Below are positions 34,710 through 42,678 of a stretch of DNA of 64,000 nucleotides, piece by piece. This DNA is from Mycobacterium sp. shizuoka-1 (GTDB lineage: Bacteria; Actinomycetota; Actinomycetes; Mycobacteriales; Mycobacteriaceae): contig NZ_BEWG01000095.1 in the NCBI RefSeq assembly GCF_002723835.1, forward strand, positions 27,256 through 91,255, given 5' to 3'. The notes beneath the pieces were generated by a model. That model searched no databases, was not told the DNA's origin, and was given only the letters and a program-made list of their open reading frames with translations. A program made the translations under genes and the position numbers. How positions within the stretch are numbered: the first letter of the stretch is position 1; the number at the start of each line of letters is the position of its first letter.

Positions 34710-35624
34710 TTGACTGCACAAGACGACGCGACGGATCTGTCCGGACGCGTAGCGGTGGTGACCGGTGCCGCCTCCGGGCTCGGCCGCGCCGAGGCCATCG
34801 GGTTGGCGAAGTCCGGTGCGACGGTCGTCGTCAACGACATGGCCAAGGCGCTCGACTCGTCCGACGTCCTCGACGAGATCAGCGCCGTGGGCTCCAAGGG
34901 TGTGGCGGTTGCCGGTGACATCAGCGCGCGCTCGACGGCCGATGAACTGGTGGCCACCGCCGACGGGCTCGGCGGGCTGAGCATCGTGGTCAACAATGCC
35001 GGTATCACCCGCGACCGGATGCTGTTCAACATGACCGACGAGGACTGGGATGCGGTCATCGCCGTGCACCTGCGGGGGCACTTCCTGCTGACCCGCAACG
35101 CCGCGACCTACTGGCGCAACCAGGCCAAGGACAACGGTGGTTCGGTCTACGGCCGCATCATCAACACCACGTCGGAAGCCGGTCTGTCCGGGCCGATCGG
35201 CCAGGCCAACTACGGTGCCGCCAAGGCAGGTATCACGGCGCTGACGCTGACGGCGTCGCGGGCGCTCGGACGCTACGGCGTGCGAGCCAACGCGATCGCT
35301 CCGCGGGCGCGCACCGCGATGACCGCGGACGTGTTCGGCGACGCTCCGGAGCTCGCCGAGGGCGAGGTCGATCCGCTGTCGCCCGAGCATGTGGTGACGC
35401 TGGTGCGTTTCCTGGCCTCGCCGGCCTCGGACAAGGTCAACGGACAGGTGTTCGTGGTCTACGGGCCGTCGGTCGCGCTGGTGGCCGCACCGACCACCGA
35501 GCATCAGTTCGATGCCGACGGCGCCGCGTGGGATCCGGCAACCTTGGGCGATGCGATGGGTGCCTACTTCGCTGATCGCGACCCGGAGCGCACCTTCGGT
35601 GTGATGGGCCTGCTGCGCGACTGA
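34710..35624 (+). CDS. hsd4A: 17-beta-HSD4-type short-chain dehydrogenase Hsd4A, Rv3502c-like
   Basis: A 304-residue SDR with TGAASGLGRAEA cofactor loop, NNAG, a catalytic Ser in NTTSEAG and YGAAK. It is the family of 3-hydroxyacyl-CoA dehydrogenases acting on sterol side chains, with a C-terminal extension typical of the Rv3502c group. The start is a TTG (34710) with AGAGG upstream; no better start is in frame. It is cotranscribed with fdxD. In Mtb the mce4 operon follows; here the gene ends in a bidirectional terminator facing otsA. Confidence 0.93.
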   Translation: MTAQDDATDLSGRVAVVTGAASGLGRAEAIGLAKSGATVVVNDMAKALDSSDVLDEISAVGSKGVAVAGDISARSTADELVATADGLGGLSIVVNNAGITRDRMLFNMTDEDWDAVIAVHLRGHFLLTRNAATYWRNQAKDNGGSVYGRIINTTSEAGLSGPIGQANYGAAKAGITALTLTASRALGRYGVRANAIAPRARTAMTADVFGDAPELAEGEVDPLSPEHVVTLVRFLASPASDKVNGQVFVVYGPSVALVAAPTTEHQFDADGAAWDPATLGDAMGAYFADRDPERTFGVMGLLRD

Positions 35625-35626
35625 TT

Positions 35627-35656
35627 CCTAGGCCGGCGCGTTCGCGCCGGCCTAGG
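35627..35656. terminator. Bidirectional hairpin terminator between hsd4A and otsA
   Basis: A perfect 14-bp stem (arms 35627-35640 and 35643-35656, starting CCTAGGCCGG) with a minimal loop. It lies between convergent genes, and the otsA TAG stop (35652-35654) is inside the right arm. There is no T-run, as is common for mycobacterial terminators. Confidence 0.85.
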
Positions 35657-37127
35657 CGTCGGCGGCCGCCTCGTCGGCGGCGTCCGAGTTCTTGGTGTCG
35701 GCCAGCGCGTCCAGGAAGGACCGCGCCCAGCGGTCGACGTCGTGCGCGAGCACTTGGCGCCGCAGCGCCCGCATCCGGCGCCTACCCTCTTCCGGGGTCT
35801 GGTTCAGCGCGGCCTCGATGGTGTCCTTGACGCCCTCGAGATCGTGCGGGTTGGTCAGATAGGCCTGGCGGAGTTCGGCTGCGGCACCGGTGAATTCACT
35901 GAGTACCAGCGCGCCGCCGAGATCGCTGCGGCAGGCCACGTACTCCTTGGCCACCAGGTTCATGCCGTCCCGGAAGGGCGTCACCAGCATGACGTCGGCC
36001 GCCACGAAGAAGGCGATCAGTTCCTCGCGGGGCACCGGCCGGTGCAGGTAGTGCACCACCGGGTGGCCGACTTCGCCGTACTCACCGTTGATGTGGCCGA
36101 CCTGCTGCTCGATTTCGTTGCGCAGGATCCGGTAGCTCTCCACTCGTTCGCGGCTCGGGGTGGCCAGCTGCACCAGGACCGTGTCGTCGCGCTTGGCCCG
36201 GCCTTCGGCCAGCAATTCCGAAAACGCCTTGAGCCGGACGTCGATGCCTTTGGTGTAGTCCAGCCGGTCGACGCCGAGCAGGATCTTGCGAGGGTTGCCG
36301 AGCTCGGCACGGATTTCCTTGGCCCGCCTGCGGATACCGCGATTGCGCGCGGTGCCGTCCAGGTCGGCGGAATCGATGGAGATCGGAAAGGCACCGACCT
36401 TGACCGTGCGGAAGCCCAGCTGTACCTCACCGAACCGCGACCGGACACCCACTGAAGCCCGAGACGTGTTGGCGCCGACCAGGCGTCGCGACAGGAACAG
36501 GAAGTTCTGCGCGCCGCCGGGCAGATGGAACCCCACCAGATCGGCGCCCAGCAGGCCTTCGATTATCTCGGTTCGCCATGGCATCTGCATGAACAGCTCC
36601 ACCGGCGGAAACGGGATATGCAGAAAGAACCCGATCGTCAGGTCGGGCCGCAACATCCGCAGCATCTTGGGCACCAGTTGGAGCTGGTAGTCCTGAACCC
36701 ACACGGTGGCACCTTCGGCCGCCGCGCGGGACGTCGCTTCGGCGAACCGCCGGTTCACCTCGACGTAGCGATCCCACCACTCACGGTGGTAGATCGGCTT
36801 GACGATCACATCGTGATAGAGCGGCCACAGCGTGGCGTTGGAGAAGCCCTCGTAGTACTCGGCGACATCCTCGGCCGACAGTCGGACCGGGAACAGCTGC
36901 AGACCGTCTTCGACGATCGGCTCTTCGGGGCCGTCGACGATGCCCGGCCAACCGATCCACGCCCCGCGTTGCTTGCGAAGCAGCGGTTCGAGCGCGGTGA
37001 CCAGCCCACCGGGGCTGCGTTTCCAGGTCAGGCTGCCGTCGGGAAGCCGCTCCATATCGATCGGCAGCCGATTGGCGACCACCACGAAGTCAGAATTTCC
37101 GGAGCCGGCTGTCCTGCTCCCGGACAC
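35652..37127 (-). CDS. otsA: Trehalose-6-phosphate synthase OtsA
   Basis: A 491-residue GT20 enzyme that makes trehalose-6-phosphate from a nucleotide-glucose donor and glucose-6-phosphate. VVVANRLPID opens the protein; WVQDYQLQLVPKMLR, FFLHIPFPP, LGVDRLDYTKGI and PFRDGMNLVAKEYVA are the expected donor and acceptor segments. The GTG start (37125-37127) lies three bases after the stop of a 54-residue ORF, which suggests coupled translation. The stop codon is within the terminator hairpin. It is the trehalose source for mycolate carriers and osmoprotection. Confidence 0.96.
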   Translation of the reverse strand: MSGSRTAGSGNSDFVVVANRLPIDMERLPDGSLTWKRSPGGLVTALEPLLRKQRGAWIGWPGIVDGPEEPIVEDGLQLFPVRLSAEDVAEYYEGFSNATLWPLYHDVIVKPIYHREWWDRYVEVNRRFAEATSRAAAEGATVWVQDYQLQLVPKMLRMLRPDLTIGFFLHIPFPPVELFMQMPWRTEIIEGLLGADLVGFHLPGGAQNFLFLSRRLVGANTSRASVGVRSRFGEVQLGFRTVKVGAFPISIDSADLDGTARNRGIRRRAKEIRAELGNPRKILLGVDRLDYTKGIDVRLKAFSELLAEGRAKRDDTVLVQLATPSRERVESYRILRNEIEQQVGHINGEYGEVGHPVVHYLHRPVPREELIAFFVAADVMLVTPFRDGMNLVAKEYVACRSDLGGALVLSEFTGAAAELRQAYLTNPHDLEGVKDTIEAALNQTPEEGRRRMRALRRQVLAHDVDRWARSFLDALADTKNSDAADEAAADA

Positions 37128-37130
37128 GGG

Positions 37131-37295
37131 CTACGCCTCGAGCTTTGACGGCCCAATGCCGAGCATCGACAGGAACACCCGGCACTCGTCGGCATCGTTG
37201 GCGTACGCCGCGACCACGCGTCGGGCCTGGCGCGCCGTGCTGTCGGCCAGCGGCTCCACGTCGTCGATGTCCGTGGGATTTGATTGTGCAGGCAT
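37131..37295 (-). CDS. 54-residue conserved small protein upstream of otsA, Rv3489-like
   Basis: A short ORF beginning MPAQSNPTDIDDVEPL and ending LGIGPSKLEA, rich in acidic residues with an Arg-rich middle (ARQARRVVAAYA). No signal peptide or named domain. A GAGAG site precedes the ATG, and its TAG is three bases before the otsA GTG, the classic layout for translational coupling. A small ORF in this position is what I remember in Mtb (Rv3489). Function is unknown; an adaptor or regulator of OtsA is speculation. Confidence 0.7.
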   Translation of the reverse strand: MPAQSNPTDIDDVEPLADSTARQARRVVAAYANDADECRVFLSMLGIGPSKLEA

Positions 37296-37326
37296 CTCTC
37301 AACCTTAGCGAAGGGGTGAACGGCCG

Positions 37327-37770
37327 CTACGGGCTCGAGGAAATCGTCGACTTCGGCTGAACCGGCACGTTGTCCTGGCCTTCTTCGTAGCAGACCGTGG
37401 ACTGCCAGTAGCCGGTGCAGGAGTCGCCGTTGATGTTGGGCACCAGGTCGGCCGCGATCCCGGACTCGGTGGTGGAGCTCAGGTCCTGGGTGGTGCGCGG
37501 CTGCAGGTCCTCCATCGCCTGGTCGCCGTCGGTGTCGGCCAACGGCGTCATCGTCGGCACACAGTTGCCGGTCGAGGGATCCAGTGACTCACCTGCCTGG
37601 CATCCGCCGGTGCCGCCCGGCTGCGCCACCGGGGCGGGGACGGGCACCGGTTCCGGGGCGGGAATGCCGCCGTCACCCTCGGCATGGGCCGCCGGCGCAG
37701 CCGCGACCGCGAGCGCGAACACGCTCGCGGTCAGCAGCTTGACCGGCCAACGGACATGGATTGGCATCAT
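37327..37770 (-). CDS. Small exported protein, tandem family member 1 (Ibp1-like)
   Basis: A 147-residue secreted protein with a signal peptide ending at AAHAEGDGG (about residue 31), a Pro/Glu-rich linker, and cysteine pairs CQAGESLDPSTGNC and CTGYWQSTVC. It ends STISSSP, the same tail as its two upstream paralogues, but has lost their GIPCTGANTGQCIG block in favour of CTGYWQSTVC. Similar mycobacterial proteins are sometimes annotated as intersectin-EH-binding protein Ibp1; that name comes from memory and says little about function. It lies 22 bp after member 2 and 31 bp before the 54-residue ORF. Confidence 0.8.
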   Translation of the reverse strand: MMPIHVRWPVKLLTASVFALAVAAAPAAHAEGDGGIPAPEPVPVPAPVAQPGGTGGCQAGESLDPSTGNCVPTMTPLADTDGDQAMEDLQPRTTQDLSSTTESGIAADLVPNINGDSCTGYWQSTVCYEEGQDNVPVQPKSTISSSP

Positions 37771-37792
37771 TGCCCTCCTGTTCCGCCCGCGA

Positions 37793-38179
37793 CTACGGGC
37801 TCGACGAAATGCTCGAGTGCGGGGTCACTGCCGGTACCTGGTTCTCCTGCAGGCCGATGCACTGACCGGTGTTGGCGCCCGTGCAGGGGATGCCCTGCAC
37901 TTCGGGCAGGCTGTTGGGGTCACCCGGCGTGGAGTAGGTGACGTTTCCGCCGCCGCCGGCCGGCGTCGGGTAGTTGCCGCCCGGCTGGTTGGGCACCATC
38001 TCCGGGATGCACTGATCGGTGTAGAGGTCCTCCGATTCACCGGCCGGGCACGCGATGGCGGGGCCGGCCGGTACGCCCGACGGCGAGGCCACGAAGGCAA
38101 CGACCGGCGCGGCCGCGATCGCGATGCTGAATCCGCCGGCGATGAGAACGCGGCGGCCGACTGAGGAGGAAATCGCCAT
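37793..38179 (-). CDS. Small exported protein, tandem family member 2 (Ibp1-like)
   Basis: A 128-residue secreted protein. After a signal sequence (to about residue 40) it carries CPAGESEDLYTDQC, a Pro/Gly-rich linker and the block YSTPGDPNSLPEVQ followed by GIPCTGANTGQCIG, and ends SSISSSP. Two disulfides are likely. The block from YSTP to CIGLQE is essentially identical to member 3, so the two are recent duplicates. It starts at an ATG 51 bp after member 3. The family is small, secreted and mycobacterial; no enzymatic motif is present. Confidence 0.82.
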   Translation of the reverse strand: MAISSSVGRRVLIAGGFSIAIAAAPVVAFVASPSGVPAGPAIACPAGESEDLYTDQCIPEMVPNQPGGNYPTPAGGGGNVTYSTPGDPNSLPEVQGIPCTGANTGQCIGLQENQVPAVTPHSSISSSP

Positions 38180-38230
38180 ACTTCACACTTCCTTGAGAAG
38201 TTGACGGAGTTCCGAAGTCGGCCCTCCGTT

Positions 38231-38578
38231 CTACGGACTGGACGAGATGGTGGAGCGGGGTTGCACAGGCTGTGCCTGCTGATCTTCCTGCAATCCTATG
38301 CATTGACCGGTGTTTGCGCCTGTGCAAGGTATTCCCTGAACCTCCGGCAGGCTGTTCGGATCGCCGGGCGTGGAGTAGCTGACCCCGTCCTCCGGCCCGC
38401 TGGCGGGCGCTGCTTCGCACGCGCCGGTCGCGGGATTCGGTGCCTGCCCGGTCGGGCAGGCCGCCAGCGGCGCGGCCGCCGGAACAGCGAAAGTGGCCAG
38501 CGCAGGCGCTGCCGCGACTGCGAGAGCGACGGCGCCGGCCAGGGTCAGGCGCTGTGCGGAATTCTTCAGATTTGCCAT
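38231..38578 (-). CDS. Small exported protein, tandem family member 3 (Ibp1-like)
   Basis: A 115-residue secreted protein with an N-terminal signal (hydrophobic to about residue 38), CPTGQAPNPATGAC, then YSTPGDPNSLPEVQ and GIPCTGANTGQCIG, and the tail STISSSP. It is the first gene of the three-gene array; a 10-bp-stem hairpin lies 35 bp upstream in its leader region. GAAGGC precedes the ATG. The array probably continues into the 54-residue ORF and otsA on one transcript, since no gap exceeds 51 bp. Confidence 0.82.
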   Translation of the reverse strand: MANLKNSAQRLTLAGAVALAVAAAPALATFAVPAAAPLAACPTGQAPNPATGACEAAPASGPEDGVSYSTPGDPNSLPEVQGIPCTGANTGQCIGLQEDQQAQPVQPRSTISSSP

Positions 38579-38612
38579 GTTCGTGCCTTCTACTGGGTTT
38601 GCTGGGCGGCGT

Positions 38613-38639
38613 GTCAGGGCAGTGTATTGCTGCCCTGAC
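38613..38639. promoter_or_regulatory. Perfect 10-bp inverted repeat upstream of the exported-protein array
   Basis: GTCAGGGCAG (38613-38622) and its exact complement (38630-38639) flank a 7-nt A/T-rich loop. It is 35 bp from the first ATG of the array on the minus strand: an operator dyad or a leader-RNA hairpin. Confidence 0.7.
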
Positions 38640-39034
38640 CCTCCGGGGAGTCATTCGGCGGATTTATCGATCAGCCCGCCGCGCGTGTTACACCGGGGTC
38701 AATATCGGTGTTTGCGTTTCCCGCAGCCGCCCAACCGCTGCTCACGGCGGGCAACGCGGCCTTGGCGGTGGCCGGCACCGCGCCGATGGCCGCCGCTCTG
38801 TGCGCCGAGTGCCGGAGTGTGAACCTGCATTCGGAGGACGCGCGATATCGGCGCCGGCGGCGGGGGTCACCGTGGGGCGAATATGCCCGAATGACGCGTC
38901 GAGGAATTCGCTGGCGGAATTCGGCAATTCGGCTGTCCCGCAATCGCCGGGCCGGGTCGGTGGCAGTGCCTTCGGCGGTGCCGGGCGCAGTGAGACGGGC
39001 TCTTTGCGGCGACGCGACCCCGTGGTTCTATACG
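38640..39034. other. Non-coding-looking 395-bp stretch
   Basis: No open frame here has a convincing start, domain or codon pattern. The longest plus-strand frame (38708-39049) is Arg-rich and low complexity after an Ala-rich start, and a minus-strand frame is no better. The stretch holds the divergent promoters of the exported-protein array and the KstR-linked SDR; I see no other structure in it. Confidence 0.55.
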
Positions 39035-39048
39035 TGCAACCTGTTCTA
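39035..39048. promoter_or_regulatory. KstR operator upstream of the SDR at 39070
   Basis: TGCAACCTGTTCTA fits TnnAACnnGTTnnA. It lies 21 bp before the GTG and is the rightmost KstR-like site in the window, separated from the main cluster by otsA and the exported-protein array. Confidence 0.78.
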
Positions 39049-39069
39049 GTTTCGTGTGAGGAGTGCGGC

Positions 39070-39900
39070 GTGCAGCTCTCGTTCGAGGATCGGACGTATC
39101 TGATCACCGGTGGTGGCAGTGGTATCGGCAAGGGCGTGGCGGAGGGGCTGGCCAAGGCTGGTGCCAACGTCATGATCGTGGGCCGCAGCGCTGATCGGCT
39201 CGCCGCCGCCGTGGAGGAGATCAAGTCCGTCGCGCCGGCGGGCAACGTGAACTACGAGCCTGCCGACGTCACGAATGAAGACCAGATCGCCGCGGTCGTG
39301 GACGCCGCCGCCGCGTGGAACGGCCGGCTCAGCGGTGTCGTGCACTGCGCCGGTGGTTCGCAGACGATCGGCCCGATCACCCAGATGGACTCCGAGGCCT
39401 GGCGCGCGACCGTCGACCTCAACATCAACGGCTCGATGTACGTCCTCAAGCACTCCGCCCGGCAGATGGTGCACGGCGGCGGCGGCTCATTCGTCGGCAT
39501 CTCCTCCATCGCGGCCAGCAACACCCACCGCTGGTTCGGACCCTACGGCGTCACCAAGGCGGGTCTGGACCACCTCATCAAGCTGGCCGCCGACGAGCTC
39601 GGACCGTCCTGGGTCCGGGTCAACGGCATCCGCCCCGGCCTGATCCGGACCGAACTCGTCCAGATGGTGCTTGACTCACCCGAGATCAGCGGCGACTACG
39701 CGGAGTGCACGCCGCTGCCGCGTCCTGGCGAGGTCGAGGACGTCGCCAACATGACGCTGTTCCTGCTCAGCGATGCCGCCCAGTGGATCACCGGGCAGAT
39801 CATCGGCGTCGACGGTGGCCAGAACCTGCGCCGCGGGCCGGACTACCGGGCGATGCTGGAGCCCGCGCTCGGCGCTGACGCGCTACGCGGAGTCGTCTGA
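39070..39900 (+). CDS. KstR-linked short-chain dehydrogenase/reductase
   Basis: A 276-residue classical SDR: TGGGSGIGKGVAEGL cofactor loop, CAGG in place of NNAG, a Ser in VGISSIAAS and YGVTK. Such SDRs include enoyl-CoA reductases and 3-hydroxyacyl-CoA dehydrogenases. It starts at a GTG with GAGGAG upstream and lies 21 bp after a KstR-consensus site, so a steroid catabolic role is likely. Its last 18 bp overlap the convergent dehydrogenase at 39883. An Rv3485c-like identity fits the neighbourhood but is uncertain. Confidence 0.88.
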   Translation: MQLSFEDRTYLITGGGSGIGKGVAEGLAKAGANVMIVGRSADRLAAAVEEIKSVAPAGNVNYEPADVTNEDQIAAVVDAAAAWNGRLSGVVHCAGGSQTIGPITQMDSEAWRATVDLNINGSMYVLKHSARQMVHGGGGSFVGISSIAASNTHRWFGPYGVTKAGLDHLIKLAADELGPSWVRVNGIRPGLIRTELVQMVLDSPEISGDYAECTPLPRPGEVEDVANMTLFLLSDAAQWITGQIIGVDGGQNLRRGPDYRAMLEPALGADALRGVV

Positions 39901-40773
39901 GGCGCCCGCGTCACGGGCGGCCAGGCTGCTGATCGCCGACCAATCCAGATGCTCGCCGCCATCGGCGAGCAGGCGCAGGAAGCGGTCGCGCAGCAGACTG
40001 GCGATCGGCAACGGCACCCGTAGCTCCTCGGCCGCGGCAAGCACCAGCCGGATGTCCTTGTGGCCCAGCGGCGCTGCGAACCCGGCCGGCTCGAAGCGGG
40101 CATCGGCGATCAGGCCGCCGTAAGTGCGGTACACCGGCGCCGAGAACAGGGTCGAGGTCAGAATGTCCAGGTACTGGTGTTTGTCGACGCCGCCGCGATC
40201 CACCAGCGCCATCGCCTCCCCGAGCGACTCGATCACCGAGCCGATGAGGAAATTGCCGCTGAGCTTGACCAGGTTGGCCGCCGGTGGATTCTCCGACACC
40301 ACGAACGTGCGTTGCCCGATCGCGTCGAACACCGGCGTCACCGCGGTGACGGTGTCCGACGGCCCGGCGGCGACGACGAACAAGGCTGCGGCCGCGGCCG
40401 CCTCCGGCCGACCGAAGACCGGCGCTGCCACGAAGCCCTGACCGGCGGCGGCGTGGGCTTCGGTCAGGCGTTCGGACAGCTCGACGCTGATCGTGCTGCA
40501 CGAGATGTGGACGGTGTCCGGGGTGGCCGACGCGAGGACGCCGCCGTCGCCGAACACCACTGCTGACAGGGCGTCGTCGTCGGCGAGCATGGTGAGCACG
40601 ACATCGCCCCGGGACGCGTCGGCCACGGTGTCGGCGGGCTGGGCGCCCGCAGCCGCCAGCGCGTCCACCTTCGCCCGGGATCGATTGAAGACGGTCACCT
40701 CATGACCGGTTCTGATCAGATTCGCGGCGATGCCCGCGCCCATGTTGCCCAGTCCGATCACTCCCACGCGCAT
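39883..40773 (-). CDS. 3-hydroxyisobutyrate-dehydrogenase-family NAD(P)-dependent oxidoreductase
   Basis: A 296-residue beta-hydroxyacid dehydrogenase. The Rossmann motif VIGLGNMGAGIA opens the protein, the catalytic Lys is in NLVKLSGNFLIGS and the substrate-binding stretch around HISCSTIS precedes it. Family members reduce or oxidise 3-hydroxy acids or imines; many are misnamed as hydroxyisobutyrate dehydrogenase. It starts at the ATG at 40773, 32 bp after cpsA on the same strand, and overlaps the SDR tail-to-tail by 18 bp. Confidence 0.88.
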   Translation of the reverse strand: MRVGVIGLGNMGAGIAANLIRTGHEVTVFNRSRAKVDALAAAGAQPADTVADASRGDVVLTMLADDDALSAVVFGDGGVLASATPDTVHISCSTISVELSERLTEAHAAAGQGFVAAPVFGRPEAAAAAALFVVAAGPSDTVTAVTPVFDAIGQRTFVVSENPPAANLVKLSGNFLIGSVIESLGEAMALVDRGGVDKHQYLDILTSTLFSAPVYRTYGGLIADARFEPAGFAAPLGHKDIRLVLAAAEELRVPLPIASLLRDRFLRLLADGGEHLDWSAISSLAARDAGASDDSA

Positions 40774-40805
40774 GAGCTCAACGCTAGTGGACGCAGCGAC
40801 CAGCC

Positions 40806-42377
40806 CTAATTCACACAGGGCACCGTGCCGCCGTCGATCGGGGCACCCTGATCGGGGGTGGGGGTGATGGTCATGTCGGACCAACCGCGCTCGGTGGTCG
40901 TGGTCGAGAGGGAATCCTGGGACTCCGGCTGGTCCAGGGGGAGGTCGTAGCCCTGGCCGAGGATGACCCGCACGTGGTCGGCGGCCAGCGCGCTGGTGGC
41001 CTGGGGTGCGTTCTCGACGCCGAGCAGGGTGGCGATCGATTGCGCGTCGGTCTGCCCGCCCGGGCCGTAGGTGATGACGGTGTCGATCGGCTCGCCGGAC
41101 TCGCGGTCGCGGACCACGTCGACGCTGAAGTCGTGCTTGCCGAGCAGCGCGGCCGCCTGCGAGGCCAGGCCCGAGGTATCGCCGGCGTTGACGATGCTGA
41201 TCACCGTCTGCGGATTGGGCGGCGGGATCGGTTGCGGGACAGCGGTGGTGGTCGCGGTGGCCGAGTCGCCGCCGATCGCCTTGGCGATCTCGGCCTTGAT
41301 CTTGGCCGGGTCGACGATGTTGACGTCCTGGCCGTTGATGTTGTCGTAGCGCACGACCGGCAATGTCCGGAACTCGACGTCGCCGCCGGCCAGCGCGGCC
41401 ATCCGGCGGAACTGGTCCTCACCCCAGCCCTCCGACAGCACGATGTCCTGGCGGGCCACCCCCATCAACTGTTTGAACTTGTCCAGGTCGGTGAACGAGC
41501 CGGACTCCTGCAGTTGGTGCATGACCGAGAGCAGGAAGGCCTGCTGGCGGTGGGTGCGGTCGAGGTCCCCGTTTTCCAGTCCGTGCCGCTGCCGCACGAA
41601 CGCCAGCGCCTGTTCGGCGTTCAGAGTCTGCCGGCCGGCTGGGAAATCGGCCCCGGAGTAGTCGTCGTGGACGGGATGGTTCAGGCAGACCTCGACGCCG
41701 CCGAGGCTGTCGGCGAGGTGATAGAAGCTGGCGAGGTTGACCTCGGCGAAGTAGTCGATGGGCTGGCCGGTCAGGTTACGGACCGCGCGGATCGTCGCCT
41801 TGCGCCCGGCTTCGCGTCCGGCGCGCTCGAGTTCGGCCCGGTCGGAGATTCCCTCGTCGACCAGCTTCTGCTCGGTCTGCGCCTTGGTCAGCCCGTAGGC
41901 CTCCTTGATCTTGATGTGGGTGTAGCCCTTGATGCCGCTGACGGCGACGTAGTCGTCGCGCGGAATCGAGAACGCGACCACGCGGTCGTCGGCGCCGATG
42001 TGCACGAGGATGAGGGTGTTGGTGTTGTAGCCACCCGAGTCCGAGTCGCCGGCGTGCAGCTTGTCGAGCAGCTCGTCGGGTAGCTCGTTGCCGGCCTGGT
42101 CTTTGCGGGAGTCCAGCCCGATCAGCAGGATGTTCATCGCGCCGCCGGCCGAGCGCGGTTCGTCCGAGCCGAGTGCCTGAGACACGGTGATCCCACTGAG
42201 CAAACCGTGGGCCTGGGAGTACGCCAGCCCGGTCACCATCAGCACCACCACCGAGGCCAGCCCGATCGCGCTCCGGCTGACGATCCGCCAGGCCCGCCGC
42301 CCGGTCTTCGACCGCTCGCGATGGCGGCCGTGGCGGTTGCCCGCAGCGGCCGCTCGCGGGGGCGGCGACGGATCCAT
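40806..42377 (-). CDS. cpsA: LytR-CpsA-Psr (LCP) cell-wall ligase CpsA, Rv3484-like
   Basis: A 523-residue protein with a cytoplasmic basic N-terminus, one transmembrane helix (about residues 35-55), an extracytoplasmic LCP domain (about 80-320: NILLIGLDSR, FSIPRDDYV, NTNTLILVHI, FVRQRHGLENGDLDRTHRQQ) and a C-terminal LytR_C domain after a Pro-rich linker. LCP proteins attach arabinogalactan or related glycans to peptidoglycan using polyprenyl-linked donors. The basic residues that bind the pyrophosphate are present. It is on the same strand as the 39883 gene. Confidence 0.94.
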   Translation of the reverse strand: MDPSPPPRAAAAGNRHGRHRERSKTGRRAWRIVSRSAIGLASVVVLMVTGLAYSQAHGLLSGITVSQALGSDEPRSAGGAMNILLIGLDSRKDQAGNELPDELLDKLHAGDSDSGGYNTNTLILVHIGADDRVVAFSIPRDDYVAVSGIKGYTHIKIKEAYGLTKAQTEQKLVDEGISDRAELERAGREAGRKATIRAVRNLTGQPIDYFAEVNLASFYHLADSLGGVEVCLNHPVHDDYSGADFPAGRQTLNAEQALAFVRQRHGLENGDLDRTHRQQAFLLSVMHQLQESGSFTDLDKFKQLMGVARQDIVLSEGWGEDQFRRMAALAGGDVEFRTLPVVRYDNINGQDVNIVDPAKIKAEIAKAIGGDSATATTTAVPQPIPPPNPQTVISIVNAGDTSGLASQAAALLGKHDFSVDVVRDRESGEPIDTVITYGPGGQTDAQSIATLLGVENAPQATSALAADHVRVILGQGYDLPLDQPESQDSLSTTTTERGWSDMTITPTPDQGAPIDGGTVPCVN

Positions 42378-42678
42378 GATCGACAGTATGCGGGCAAAGG
42401 CTGGTGCGGCCCCAGCGAGCCCGACGGCGGCCCGATCGTCGGCCCGGCCCTCCCGGGTGCGTCAGGGGACCCTGCCGCGCAGCTCACGGCGGTGCGCCTA
42501 CCCGGGGCGGCGACATCGGCAGCGGGTGCGGCAGGCCGGGCGACGGCGGCCTTTCTCACATCCGCCGTCGCGACAGCACGTCCGAGGCAGCAGCCCGTTG
42601 CGGACTTCCCCGCCGGACGCGGGCTGGGTCCCGCTATGCTGTGCATGTGCTTAGCATGATGTGCTGCGGCGGCGTCCG
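42378..42678. other. Intergenic region before the molybdenum-hydroxylase genes
   Basis: About 300 bp between cpsA and the FAD-subunit gene. Overlapping GC-rich frames are open but none has a family signature or ribosome site. The right end has TATGCT (about 42635), a candidate -10, and a small dyad ATGCT/AGCAT around 42637-42657; otherwise I see nothing in it. Confidence 0.5.

Noticed and set aside
38708..39049. A 113-codon plus-strand frame between the exported-protein array and the SDR
   Set aside because: Arg-rich, no ribosome site or domain, and it runs through the KstR operator at 39035; most likely a chance frame in GC-rich DNA.
42404..42660. Several overlapping plus-strand frames before the Mo-hydroxylase FAD subunit
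   Set aside because: All are Arg/Pro/Ala-rich, without start signals or conserved motifs; they overlap each other and the 5' end of cpsA.
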